Positions 36,557 to 44,990 of a stretch of 64,000 bases of DNA are shown piece by piece. The stretch is from positions 1,116,001 to 1,180,000 of the forward strand of contig LT598457.1 in NCBI GenBank assembly GCA_900074725.1, read 5' to 3'. Numbering within the stretch: the stretch's first letter is position 1; every line of letters starts with the position of its first letter. Position numbers and translations under genes: made by a program. The stretch is from Lachancea dasiensis. Taxonomy: Eukaryota > Ascomycota > Saccharomycetes > Saccharomycetales > Saccharomycetaceae. The notes below the pieces were generated by a model, which made no database searches, had not been told where the DNA came from, and saw only the letters and a program-made list of their open reading frames with translations.

Positions 36557-39415
36557 TCACAACCAGCCCAGCTCTTCTGTACAAAAAAGCCCCCATATGG
36601 CGTCAGAAAATGGTTCAAGTGACGTTTCCCATGTGGCGCTCCATGTAGTACCAGTCTTGCGCGCTCCAAGCGCATATTTGTAGCGTACTCGTCGTGTATG
36701 GGCCTTGAAATCGGCGCGTTGCACACGTGGTACCAGTTCAAACATCTTGTGCGGCTTGAGCACACCCAAAAGACTGGTGATCTGGCACAAGTCGCTCATT
36801 GCATTTGACAACGCAAGAACGGCATCTTGAGAATTTGACACATCATTTTCGAGGCCAGTGCTGGGCCCAGTCTGAGACGGCCCCTGGAGGATGAGGCTTA
36901 TTAGCATGGTCGGTAAGTTCTTTATCAACTCCAGAAAATTTGAAACCTCCACGACCATCGCGACTACAAAAGGGGATATAGAGCCACGTCGCAGGTCTAT
37001 TGTGTCACCAGCGTTAAGGCCCAGCAGCTTCCTGTACATCTCGGAGTCAGACGTAGAGCTGTTGGTCACTGGGGCGGGCAATTTCTCCTGGTTATGTATG
37101 AGTTCACTGGTGCCGGCCGGCGGTCTATTATTTGGGTCAATGCTGTTTGTTGGATTAGCCTTCATGACGGCTGTCAGTAACTGTCGCATGGTTGTGACAA
37201 TTCCGCAAGTCTTGTGACATAACTCTAGCAAGATATGAGAGTTCATTTCCGTCAGGGCAAAGTAACTCTGCACCAGTTCATGTCTTCCATTCAGCAATTC
37301 TACAAAGAGACCCGTAGGGGAGTCTTTGGATTGCCCATGTTGGTCCATCTTGTACCAGGCCTTTCCCAAATTTTGGCTCATACATGTACGTGAGGTCGAA
37401 ACTTGGGACAATGCGTGGCCTAGTAGCAGGCTTTGATAGATGTTTTTCCAGGAGTTGTTGTCGTACTCCACACCCCATTTGCCGGTATCGTATGCGAAAC
37501 ATTCTTCTATCAGACGCAATAGAGGGACGCTCATCAGCTTGGGCACACCAAATGTACAGCTCTGTAATGAATCAAAAACAACAAGGAGCACATACAATCT
37601 CTTAAACAATAGTTGGGTGCCATCGCTGCTGGTGTTCTTGGAATCACTTTCTGTTGCGGTTTCTTGTTCTCCCAGCTCTTCTTCTTCGTCGTCGTACACC
37701 AAACACCGAAACAGTTTCAGCTCATTGTAGATAGTTACAGACATCCCGAGAACGAATGAATTGTCGTATCCCACAAACGCCAAAATGTAATTCAAGATCG
37801 TATAAGTAGCTAGGTAGATGAATTTGATCTTCGAGCTCAAAATATTCTCGTTCTCCTTAAGCGTGGGATGAATGTCGACCACAGTTTGGAAGCTTTCATT
37901 CAACGCCGCGATAAATGTGACCTGAGAGTCAAATACATCAACAACCCCATCACTGTAATCGTAAGCAGAGCCTGAAGGTTTCTTCAATGCAACCCGAACA
38001 AGAAGCTCCAGAGAATTTCTGAACCAGTGCAAAATGTGGCAGTTAAGTTCGTGGATACCACTTACAGGCTGAGTGTTAATCAACAGTAGATCGTCTGTCA
38101 ATGTACGCTTATTGACTGGAATAACAGGAAATGTTGGGTGGATAAACTCATAATATATGTCAATCAGTTGAGTGTCTGGAATTTTGCCATAAGTGTCAAT
38201 CGAATGGTTAGAGGTGTTGTGAGTGTCCACAGAGCTCTGAGACACACTTCTATTGGAGGTGGAACGTCTCGTATTTTTCCTTGATGGGGCCACGGAGGCT
38301 TTTGTCGCTTCTTTGGGATTGGCAATCGATTGTTGCTGGGATGCAAACGTATCATTTTGCGACGTAACCTGGGTTGAGTTATCCTTCGCAGCTTCTTCAT
38401 TGTCATTTGAAATAATCGCAGGAGCCTGGGGAGGAGGTATCTGTAATGATGAGCTGGGAGACAGGGCAACGCTTACATTGCTATTCTTTCGGGATGAAAA
38501 ACCTTGATCAAAGTCTTTGAAGTGCTGGTTATTGAAAAGGGATTGATTTTGTAAGTGATTTTGAATTGAAAGGTAAGGCTGCTGCAAAGTGGGTTGTTGT
38601 TGCTGAGTTGTCACGTTGTTGAACTGGGAATATGGATATTGTGACGACTTGCCGTGAATTGAAGGTGTTCTCTGTAGCACTGGCGAGCTCGAAAGATTGG
38701 GATCTGAGTCAAGCAAGGTTGAATTTGGTGGTTGCAATGGTAAGTGATACTGGCCCATAGAATAGAACGGCGACGTAGACGAGGCATTAGATCCCGGATA
38801 GGCCATTTGTTCAGAATTACGGCGGTTGGACGTATTACTGATTAACGAATCCACAGAATCACGTCTCTGGTGCTGGTACTCACGGTACGGAACTTTCCAA
38901 AACTGCGGCTGGGTTTGCGGCTGCGAGCCTGGCGCCAGCACATGATGGTTTCGCGTGATGCTGGCAGGGTTTTGGGGCCAGTACTGGTTCAGCGGCGGGA
39001 GGGAAACAGGATCTGCGATACTCCTGGCACCGTCGTCTTGCAATGATTCTGATACGCTTCTTTTTCGAGACCCCCTGCGACTGGACTCAGATGTTTCCGA
39101 AACATCAGTATGGCGGGTGTAGCCTTTCACCGGGCCCCTCTTCATTTGGGCACGAGCAAACGTACAAGATTTTCCCAGCTTTTGGCACATAGTGCAGGTG
39201 GCATTATTATCTTCGTCAAAATCGCACTTGGTCTTTTTCTCGCGACACTTATCACAGGCTCGAGATGTCTTACTTCGCTTATTTTCCTGCGTACTGGTGG
39301 TAGCTACTTGCGATGGACCTTTCTCTACCGAGATGCGTTCCGCGTCATCTACACTTTTATTGGAATCAAACTCCGGCGGTACGCCATTCCTGGAGATTGA
39401 AGCTAGCCCATCCAT
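36557..39415 (-). CDS. RGT1: Zinc-cluster transcription factor of the RGT1/EDS1 family
   Basis: 952 residues (S. cerevisiae Rgt1 about 1170, Eds1 about 919). A Zn2Cys6 cluster with cysteines at 54, 57, 64, 74, 77 and 84 (RACDKCREKKTKC) is followed by the basic KRGPVKGYTR linker typical of Rgt1 and Eds1. A long disordered Ser/Gln/Asn-rich region (about 95-400) leads to a fungal regulator domain (about 420-950; DTQLIDIYYEFIHPTFPVIP). Rgt1 represses hexose-transporter genes in low glucose with Mth1/Std1 and Ssn6-Tup1. The family call is firm; equating it with RGT1 rather than EDS1 rests on position next to UGP1. The ATG at 39415 is the first in frame, though the frame is open 35 codons further upstream. 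Confidence 0.88.
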   Translation of the reverse strand: MDGLASISRNGVPPEFDSNKSVDDAERISVEKGPSQVATTSTQENKRSKTSRACDKCREKKTKCDFDEDNNATCTMCQKLGKSCTFARAQMKRGPVKGYTRHTDVSETSESSRRGSRKRSVSESLQDDGARSIADPVSLPPLNQYWPQNPASITRNHHVLAPGSQPQTQPQFWKVPYREYQHQRRDSVDSLISNTSNRRNSEQMAYPGSNASSTSPFYSMGQYHLPLQPPNSTLLDSDPNLSSSPVLQRTPSIHGKSSQYPYSQFNNVTTQQQQPTLQQPYLSIQNHLQNQSLFNNQHFKDFDQGFSSRKNSNVSVALSPSSSLQIPPPQAPAIISNDNEEAAKDNSTQVTSQNDTFASQQQSIANPKEATKASVAPSRKNTRRSTSNRSVSQSSVDTHNTSNHSIDTYGKIPDTQLIDIYYEFIHPTFPVIPVNKRTLTDDLLLINTQPVSGIHELNCHILHWFRNSLELLVRVALKKPSGSAYDYSDGVVDVFDSQVTFIAALNESFQTVVDIHPTLKENENILSSKIKFIYLATYTILNYILAFVGYDNSFVLGMSVTIYNELKLFRCLVYDDEEEELGEQETATESDSKNTSSDGTQLLFKRLYVLLVVFDSLQSCTFGVPKLMSVPLLRLIEECFAYDTGKWGVEYDNNSWKNIYQSLLLGHALSQVSTSRTCMSQNLGKAWYKMDQHGQSKDSPTGLFVELLNGRHELVQSYFALTEMNSHILLELCHKTCGIVTTMRQLLTAVMKANPTNSIDPNNRPPAGTSELIHNQEKLPAPVTNSSTSDSEMYRKLLGLNAGDTIDLRRGSISPFVVAMVVEVSNFLELIKNLPTMLISLILQGPSQTGPSTGLENDVSNSQDAVLALSNAMSDLCQITSLLGVLKPHKMFELVPRVQRADFKAHTRRVRYKYALGARKTGTTWSATWETSLEPFSDAIWGLFCTEELGWL

Positions 39416-40006
39416 TAGTTTATTTCGTGCAGCCGTATACCTCGTGCGGGGAACGTGCTTAGAGTAGTCAACCTCGCTGTAAGCTTTCAATATTGCAACT
39501 CGAAAGGTATTCAACCTCAAGCTGGCAAACTCAATATCCGCCGTAAGCTCGAGCTATCTTCCTTCAGCAGAAAGATTTTTGGTGTACTATCAGGTGAGCG
39601 AAAGCTACTTGGTCTTTGGCCCGAAGCTGTTAATCTCCGTGGTTTTCGAAACTTCTCTCTCGTGCTATTGTCGGCCCTCACCCCGGAATTATTATAGTCC
39701 CTGTGAACCCACAACTTGACTACTGCAAAGGTCATTATGTACGCCACTCAAAGTGCCAAGACATCCACTGAACGCTATCGGCTCAAACGTTCCGAAGAAG
39801 ATGTTGAAAGAATTGAGTGGCCCAAAATAAGGGCTACATGTATTCATCGCATCCTGAGCACTCCGTGTGCTTTTCGATATCAAAAGATTGAGATAACTTC
39901 TATAACCATGGATTTGATCGGCGGACAATCGTTACCGTTCGTCCGCTTCTCACGTGTTTTGGCTGATGGATGTATAATTTATTGGTTTCCTCTAATCCCA
40001 ACGGTT
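39416..40006. other. Upstream region of the zinc-cluster gene
   Basis: Promoter sequence between the regulator and the tRNA gene. It includes an open in-frame extension of the regulator to 39520 with no ATG and a TCACGTG at 39949-39955. No gene is recognised; plus-strand frames here run straight through the tRNA and are not credible. Confidence 0.45.
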
Positions 40007-40078
40007 AGCGCCGTGGCGCAGTGGAAGCGCGCAGGGCTCATAACCCTGATGTCCTCGGATCGAAACCGAGCGGCGCTA
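40007..40078 (+). tRNA. Initiator tRNA-Met (CAT anticodon)
   Basis: A 72-nt tRNA, no intron. The acceptor arm is AGCGCCG/CGGCGCT with the A1:T72 pair that marks eukaryotic initiators. The A box is TGGCGCAGTGG (40014-40024). The anticodon stem CAGGG/CCCTG encloses CTCATAA, with CAT at 40039-40041. The T arm is CTCGG-ATCGAAA-CCGAG, with ATCG in place of TTCG, the initiator hallmark. Sequence appears identical to the yeast initiator as I recall it. An eight-T Pol III terminator follows at 40083-40090. Confidence 0.98.
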
Positions 40079-40082
40079 TTAA

Positions 40083-40090
40083 TTTTTTTT
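40083..40090 (+). terminator. Pol III terminator of the initiator tRNA
   Basis: A run of eight T residues starting four bases after the tRNA 3' end. Confidence 0.9.
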
Positions 40091-40276
40091 CATTATGTTG
40101 TCACTCAAGCTGAAGTCAGCTGGTTCTTTGATGATCTGTAAGATAGAACATGATTGATAGCCTTGGTGTTAATCCTTTCCAGACTGAAGAGTGTACTCTA
40201 AGCAAGCACATTCCTAAGGAAGGTTTTCGAGACGCCCTGGTTCAAATTCTTACCTCTCTTACGTCTCTTCGACACC

Positions 40277-41236
40277 ATGGGTACCGTTAACGTAACCAAA
40301 GAAAGCGAAGAATCTATGCTGGCTAGACATAGCGCTGAGCGGAAGGACCTGCAGAACAAGATAACCGGGATGAAAAAACAAGCCACAAAATCCAAACGAA
40401 AACAGGTTAATGCGCGCTGTGAGGAGCTCGAGCATCAGCTGTTGGAGAAACAAAGACTCGAGCTTGCGTCCCAGAAACAGACTGACTATAATGAATCTAA
40501 AGATGTCGATGTGACACCGGAATCTCTGCTCGAGAGTCTGCAGCTGGGCTCAACGCCAGCTGTAGAAACGGAATCAGAGGCTCCTCGAAATACGCCGGTT
40601 GAGCCCCCAGTCCAGCCAAAAAAACGTCGCAATCGTCAAAAAGAAAGAATAGCCAGGCGGGAGGCAGAACTCGCCCAAGTCAGGAAAGATGCAGCTCTTG
40701 AGGCCGCAAACCAGCCAGACCTGAAGCAAATGGAGCAAGACGCTCTCGAGGAGGTGTGTAGGGTGAATAACCTTCGGCAACATGACATTCAGCCGGACGG
40801 CCATTGTTTGTTTGCTTCTATCTTAGACCAAATGAGAGCCCGCCATCAGTCAAACGCAAGCTATTGTATTCCCTCCGGCTACCACAAGTCCTTGGACCCC
40901 CAAGACTTTGACGTATATGCCCTTAGGTCGCTGTCTTCCTCATACATACGAGAGCACGCGGAGAATTTTGTCCCCTATCTCTTTGACGAGGCCACACTGA
41001 CCATCAAAGACATCGACGAGTACACTAAAACAATGGAGGAAAGTGCTCAGTGGGGAGGTGAGGTTGAAATTTTGGCTCTTGCCAAGGTCCTGAATTGCTG
41101 TATTAGCGTTATGATGAGTGGTAGGGCCACGCACCGGGTGAACGCCGATGAAAAAACTAACCCAGAGATCAAGCTCGTCTATTATAAACATAGCTACGCT
41201 CTCGGTGAGCACTATAACTCATTACGCGACATGTGA
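40277..41236 (+). CDS. OTU2: OTU2, OTU-family cysteine deubiquitinase
   Basis: 319 residues (S. cerevisiae Otu2/YHL013C about 307). The N-terminal 160 residues are charged and coiled-coil, with a basic patch KKRRNRQKERIARREAE. The OTU domain is at about 162-319. The catalytic cysteine is Cys177 in PDGHCLFAS, and the catalytic histidine is His312 in LGEHYNSL. Yeast Otu2 acts on monoubiquitinated ribosomal protein eS7 during translation and ribosome recycling. The ATG at 40277 follows the initiator tRNA gene. It is next to YLF2, as on chromosome VIII. Confidence 0.95.
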   Translation: MGTVNVTKESEESMLARHSAERKDLQNKITGMKKQATKSKRKQVNARCEELEHQLLEKQRLELASQKQTDYNESKDVDVTPESLLESLQLGSTPAVETESEAPRNTPVEPPVQPKKRRNRQKERIARREAELAQVRKDAALEAANQPDLKQMEQDALEEVCRVNNLRQHDIQPDGHCLFASILDQMRARHQSNASYCIPSGYHKSLDPQDFDVYALRSLSSSYIREHAENFVPYLFDEATLTIKDIDEYTKTMEESAQWGGEVEILALAKVLNCCISVMMSGRATHRVNADEKTNPEIKLVYYKHSYALGEHYNSLRDM

Positions 41237-41730
41237 TTGCCCGTATTTAAGAGCAGCGTGAACATGGCTATGTAGACTCCGACACCTTTACATTGCCGAG
41301 CATGAGTTATAAATATAATGGCATTATTATTCCGTTCCACAGCGTGAAGTATATATTCGCATGAGGTTGGAACGTCGAACATGCAGATCCGGTATTAGCC
41401 GCCGAGCTATCATTATGGTGAGAGCTGAAACATAAAAGTGATAGAGAGTACTAATAAAAGCCAATCTAGAGTAGGGCTCCTAAGCTTAGAAGTTTCTCCA
41501 GAGGTCATGCAAAGCTATCCTTTTTCTCGTGGTTGGTTAATTTGAATACCACATTGTACAAGCTATATAACGAATGATGATACTCGTTATTCGTGATGTG
41601 TGAATTGCGAGGTAGATAAGTTCATCGCTCATACGAAGCTATAAGTCGAAGCAACTCCAGTGTGGTGAGTATTGCATGCCCTTCGAATTTGCTGAGAACA
41701 GTGTTTTGACTTCTCAAATTCCGCTTTTGA
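41237..41730 (+). other. Gap between OTU2 and YLF2
   Basis: 494 bp, AT-rich, presumably the OTU2 3' region and YLF2 promoter. No coding or RNA feature is recognised; a lone ATGATGA at 41575 has no partner CTGA at a suitable distance for a C/D snoRNA. Confidence 0.4.
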
Positions 41731-42993
41731 ATGCTCAACTTAATCATCAAGCGCGCTTATGCTTCTGGTTCGGTGGTCCCTGGGGCCAGGTTGGGAAGGC
41801 CAAGTAACAATTTAACCAGCGGTATAGTAGGCCTTGCTAATGTAGGCAAATCCACTTTTTTCCAGGCGATAACGAACTCTAGTCTAGGCAATCCGGCAAA
41901 TTATCCCTTTGCTACGATTGACCCGGAAGAGGCCAAAGTAATAGTGCCCTCGAAACGTTTAGACCATTTGCAACGGTTGTGGGACAGTAAAAAAAAGGTT
42001 CCCGCGGTATTAACAATATATGACATCGCAGGTCTCACTCGAGGTGCGTCGCAAGGAGAGGGATTGGGTAACAAGTTTTTAAATGATATTAGACACGTTG
42101 ACGGCATCTTTCAAGTTGTTCGCGGTTTCTCGAAAACTGATATCACTCACATCGAGGGCTCGGTAAACCCCACTAGAGACCTCAGCATTGTTCAGGACGA
42201 GCTAGTATTGAAGGACTTGGAATTTCTGGAGGGCATACGCGAGAAACTAGAGAAGAAAATGACAAAGACGGCCAAGAACTCAATGGACTACAAAAGCATG
42301 GAGACCGAGGTGCAACTTTTAAACTCGCTGGAGGATCACATGTATGAAGGAAAGAAGATCGCCCATTTCAAATCTGAATGGACCCACGAGGAGGCTGCTA
42401 TTCTCAACAAGCACAACTTTTTGACAGCGAAACCCTCTATTGTGCTGTTAAATGTTAGTCCGAAGGATTACCTGCTGCAGAAAAACGTTCATCTGAAGGA
42501 CGTTTTTGACTGGATCTCGAAAAACTCTCCGGGTGACAAGCTTCTTCTTTTCAGCGCGGAATACGAGACAAACTGGAATAGATTCACGGCGGTGGGAGAT
42601 AAGCAAGGTTTTTACGAGTATTTTCGCTCACTCATCGGTGACGCTACACACAGCGTGCTGCACGACCACTCATGCCTTCCCGATCTTATTAGGGAGATGC
42701 GCAAAAGCCTAGGACTTATCAGTTTCTTTACGTGTGGACCTCTAGAGGCGAGACAATGGACTTTGAGAGCGGGTGGACTAGCACCCGAGGCTGCCGGCGT
42801 CATTCATTCTGATCTGCAAAAGACTTTCATCTCTGCCGATGTTACCAAATTTGCTGATTTGCAGAAGCTGGCTGCCCCATTAAACGAGTCGCAGTTAAAG
42901 GCCAATGCACTGGTCAAGAGGGCTGGAAAACAGTACTTGATCGAAGACGGAGATGTCGTTCTTTTCAAAGCTGCAAAGGGGAATTTAAGGTGA
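41731..42993 (+). CDS. YLF2: YLF2, mitochondrial Obg-like (OLA1/YchF) P-loop protein
   Basis: 420 residues (S. cerevisiae Ylf2/YHL014C about 405). The TRAFAC-class domain begins with the P-loop GLANVGKSTFFQ. The G3 motif is DIAGLTRGASQGEGLG with the Walker B aspartate. The G4-like region is the altered LLNVSPKDYL rather than NKxD, which is the mark of the YchF/OLA1 subfamily that prefers ATP. A coiled-coil segment (about 170-205) and a C-terminal TGS domain (about 335-420, TFISADVTKF) complete the family plan. A basic, hydroxylated N-terminus (MLNLIIKRAYASGS) suggests mitochondrial import. Its exact role is unknown. Start at ATG 41731. Confidence 0.92.
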   Translation: MLNLIIKRAYASGSVVPGARLGRPSNNLTSGIVGLANVGKSTFFQAITNSSLGNPANYPFATIDPEEAKVIVPSKRLDHLQRLWDSKKKVPAVLTIYDIAGLTRGASQGEGLGNKFLNDIRHVDGIFQVVRGFSKTDITHIEGSVNPTRDLSIVQDELVLKDLEFLEGIREKLEKKMTKTAKNSMDYKSMETEVQLLNSLEDHMYEGKKIAHFKSEWTHEEAAILNKHNFLTAKPSIVLLNVSPKDYLLQKNVHLKDVFDWISKNSPGDKLLLFSAEYETNWNRFTAVGDKQGFYEYFRSLIGDATHSVLHDHSCLPDLIREMRKSLGLISFFTCGPLEARQWTLRAGGLAPEAAGVIHSDLQKTFISADVTKFADLQKLAAPLNESQLKANALVKRAGKQYLIEDGDVVLFKAAKGNLR

Positions 42994-43904
42994 GAGCATT
43001 ATCCACACTTGTAAATAGATTATAGCATGCCATGGATTCCCTTGAGTTCTACTACAATTTAAGGAACGTTGGCCATTACTTTGTATCGTATCAGAGCATT
43101 TGACAATTCTTCTTCTCATTAATGAATTCGAAGAGCTGGGTTTATAGCATTGTCTCTAAGGACTTGTTCTCATCATAAACAGACACAGTTGAATAAATTG
43201 GCAACTACTTCAGAAGATAGTTCAAAGAATAAGAACGGCTTTGACCGCTGATTTCCACCGAAATCGTTCTTGGTTTTGCGAATGTGCGCGTTGGTATCAC
43301 TAGCAGTAGAATGATTCAGGTTTTCGTAAGTGTTCGTTCCATCGCGAAGTTAAATTTATATGGAAAAAAGCCCAGTACCACCATCACCTACAACGGCTGT
43401 GATCACTCGACAAGTAGGGCTTAACAAGCTAGCGCCGATTATACCGCACAGAGCTTCTCCATCTGGTTTAAGTTAGCTTATTGACGTCTTTTAGATTCAA
43501 ATACTAATTTTACACATTTAAAACACATTTCGCCTGGACCATGGCCTTGCAACGACTTTTCACCTCATTGAGACGACAGAGAACACTACTCATTCGAGCA
43601 GTCAATAGCTCGCTAACCTAGAAGATTATGCCGTCTTATTTTTTTACCACTGATAGCACAGCAGAGGTATATCAGGAACTGCTGCACCTAGAGTGGGCCG
43701 CTCAAAGGGTGAGAAACAAGTTGCCAGTGGGTGGAGTGAATCTCGCACCCGGAATAGCTTAGCAAAAGTATGTTGATCAACGGTAAGGTTCGTTGACATT
43801 TGGATCCGAAGACCGCATCAAAGCTAGGTAGAAGAACTGCAGGACGCAGAAAGAAGAGAAATTGAAGGATAGAAAATTGTCAGGCACTCCGAATCGCCAA
43901 CTGT
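42994..43904. other. Convergent gap between YLF2 and RPS20
   Basis: 911 bp between two convergent genes, long for a 3'-3' gap. It contains several short ATG frames, including a 37-codon one (43312-43425, plus) and a pair of in-phase frames at 43541-43621 and 43628-43762 (listed separately). An RNA gene or a small protein gene may lie here, but nothing is diagnostic. Confidence 0.4.
43541..43762 (+). CDS. Candidate small gene, 73-codon frame with one in-frame TAG
   Basis: An ATG at 43541 opens 26 codons (MALQRLFTSLRRQRTLLIRA start) that end at TAG 43619-43621. The same phase continues with an ATG at 43628 and 44 codons to TAG 43760-43762. The first part is Arg-rich with no acidic residues, like a mitochondrial presequence; the second reads as a soluble segment (VYQELLHLEWAAQRVRNKL). 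It could be two unrelated chance frames, a decayed gene, or stop readthrough. I recognise no family. Confidence 0.22.
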
Positions 43905-44261
43905 TTAGGCAGCAACGGTGACTTCGACATCCACACCAGGTTCGATGGTGATCTGGGTGATTCTCTTCACGATTTGAGCTGGAGCTTGCAAGTCGATGTA
44001 TCTCTTGTGGATTCTCATCTCGTAAGTGTCCCAGGTCTTGGAACCTTCACCGTTAGGAGCCTTTCTGGTGGTGATCTTCAAGACCTTGGTTGGGATTCTG
44101 ACTGGACCCTTCTTGACCAACTTGTAGTTTTCAGCGTTCTTGATGATGTTGGCAGAAACGTTTTCCAACTGCTTGACCTTGGTGGAGGTCAAGGTGATTC
44201 TGATCTTGTGGATCTGAGGTTGGTCTTGTTGGTCGGCCTTTTCCTTTTGGAAGTCAGACAT
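43905..44261 (-). CDS. RPS20: RPS20, 40S ribosomal protein uS10
   Basis: 118 residues (S. cerevisiae Rps20/YHL015W about 121). The uS10 sequence is complete: [39 protein letters not shown], the HKRYIDL element and the [17 protein letters not shown] tail. uS10 sits in the 40S head near the beak and is a target of regulatory ubiquitination by Hel2 at N-terminal lysines. The first in-frame ATG is 44259-44261; the open frame continues upstream but without ATG. Codon use is strongly biased, as expected for a highly expressed ribosomal protein gene. No intron. Confidence 0.98.
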   Translation of the reverse strand: MSDFQKEKADQQDQPQIHKIRITLTSTKVKQLENVSANIIKNAENYKLVKKGPVRIPTKVLKITTRKAPNGEGSKTWDTYEMRIHKRYIDLQAPAQIVKRITQITIEPGVDVEVTVAA

Positions 44262-44350
44262 TGTGCTTTGATATATACCTTTTGGAGTTCTTGGAGACTG
44301 AAAACGAAAAAGAGTGTACTGTACTGAGAACAGTGGTTCTACAACTGAAC

Positions 44351-44399
44351 AAATTTTATTTGCCGGCCCTGGCCCGTACCGATGAGATGGTGAAAAATT
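44351..44399 (-). promoter_or_regulatory. RPS20: PAC/RRPE-like pair upstream of RPS20
   Basis: GATGAGATG at 44381-44389 is directly followed by TGAAAAATT at 44391-44399, with another AAATTTTA at 44351-44358. These match the cores of the PAC and RRPE elements. The pair is about 120-140 bp upstream of the RPS20 ATG. No Rap1-type site was seen. Confidence 0.5.
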
Positions 44400-44498
44400 G
44401 GGCCAAACCGCGAGCGAAAGTTGCGTCTGTACCGCTACACGGTCAGCGTCGGGTAACCTCTTCACCACTACGACGACCTGCGGGTAGAGAAACGCATA

Positions 44499-44522
44499 GC
44501 AAATCGGCTAGCAAATCGGCTA
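44499..44522 (+). repeat. Tandem 12-bp direct repeat in the RPS20-URC4 gap
   Basis: Two exact head-to-tail copies of GCAAATCGGCTA, followed by a degenerate third (AAAAAATCGACT, 44523-44534). It lies in the divergent promoter region close to two CACGTG palindromes (about 44540 and 44558). Confidence 0.85.
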
Positions 44523-44755
44523 AAAAATCGACTCCTCAGCCACGTGCTTGGTTGCCTCACGTGATATCCTGCCCTCGGAGCTTCACTCGTTTATCTGGTC
44601 GTGGGTCGAAGTCCGGCTAGTGGTCTGGCCCAACTCCGACGGGTTATCCTTCCGCCGCTGGAGATAACAAGTGACGAGTTTCCCGAGGAGTTAGTTGGTA
44701 TTCATCAACAAATAGGACAGGTGGGCTTTATCATTTGTTATTCTTACTCCTCTCG

Positions 44756-44794
44756 GGTATAGATAGATAGATACCTTCAATTGGCTCAATTGAA
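44756..44794 (+). promoter_or_regulatory. URC4: Abutting inverted repeats in the URC4 promoter
   Basis: GGTAT and ATACC flank a GATA-repeat core (44756-44775). Immediately after it comes a perfect palindrome, TTCAATTG-GCT-CAATTGAA (44776-44794). The block is about 200 bp before the URC4 ATG. GATAAC (44663-44668) and its inverse GTTATC (44643-44648) lie upstream. This looks like a binding site for dimeric regulators; identity unknown. Confidence 0.45.
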
Positions 44795-44990
44795 CCATTG
44801 ACCAACCGGTGACTCTTCACAATCTATATAAATCCTCGATATATAATATATCTACGTATTAGTACCGCCGGTATACTCAGTTCAGGCGTTTCCACCCCTT
44901 TAGATCTATCTGCAAGGTTGGGGCAAATTAGCAACGACGCATACACATTATACCACTAGGGATACAGCAAGCAGCTAGTCTTCAATTATC

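Noticed and set aside
39716-40141. A 141-codon plus-strand frame over the tRNA
   Set aside because: It runs through the tRNA gene and has no family; chance frame.
40230-40260. A second tRNA-like B box (GGTTCAAATTC) before OTU2
   Set aside because: There is no A box or clover-leaf upstream.
42994-43904. Introns joining small frames between YLF2 and RPS20
   Set aside because: GTAAGT and T-rich acceptor-like sites occur, but no consensus branch point connects them in phase.
44262-44468. N-terminal extension of the RPS20 frame
   Set aside because: It lacks an ATG, covers the promoter and is unrelated to uS10; the known start MSDFQKEK fits the family.
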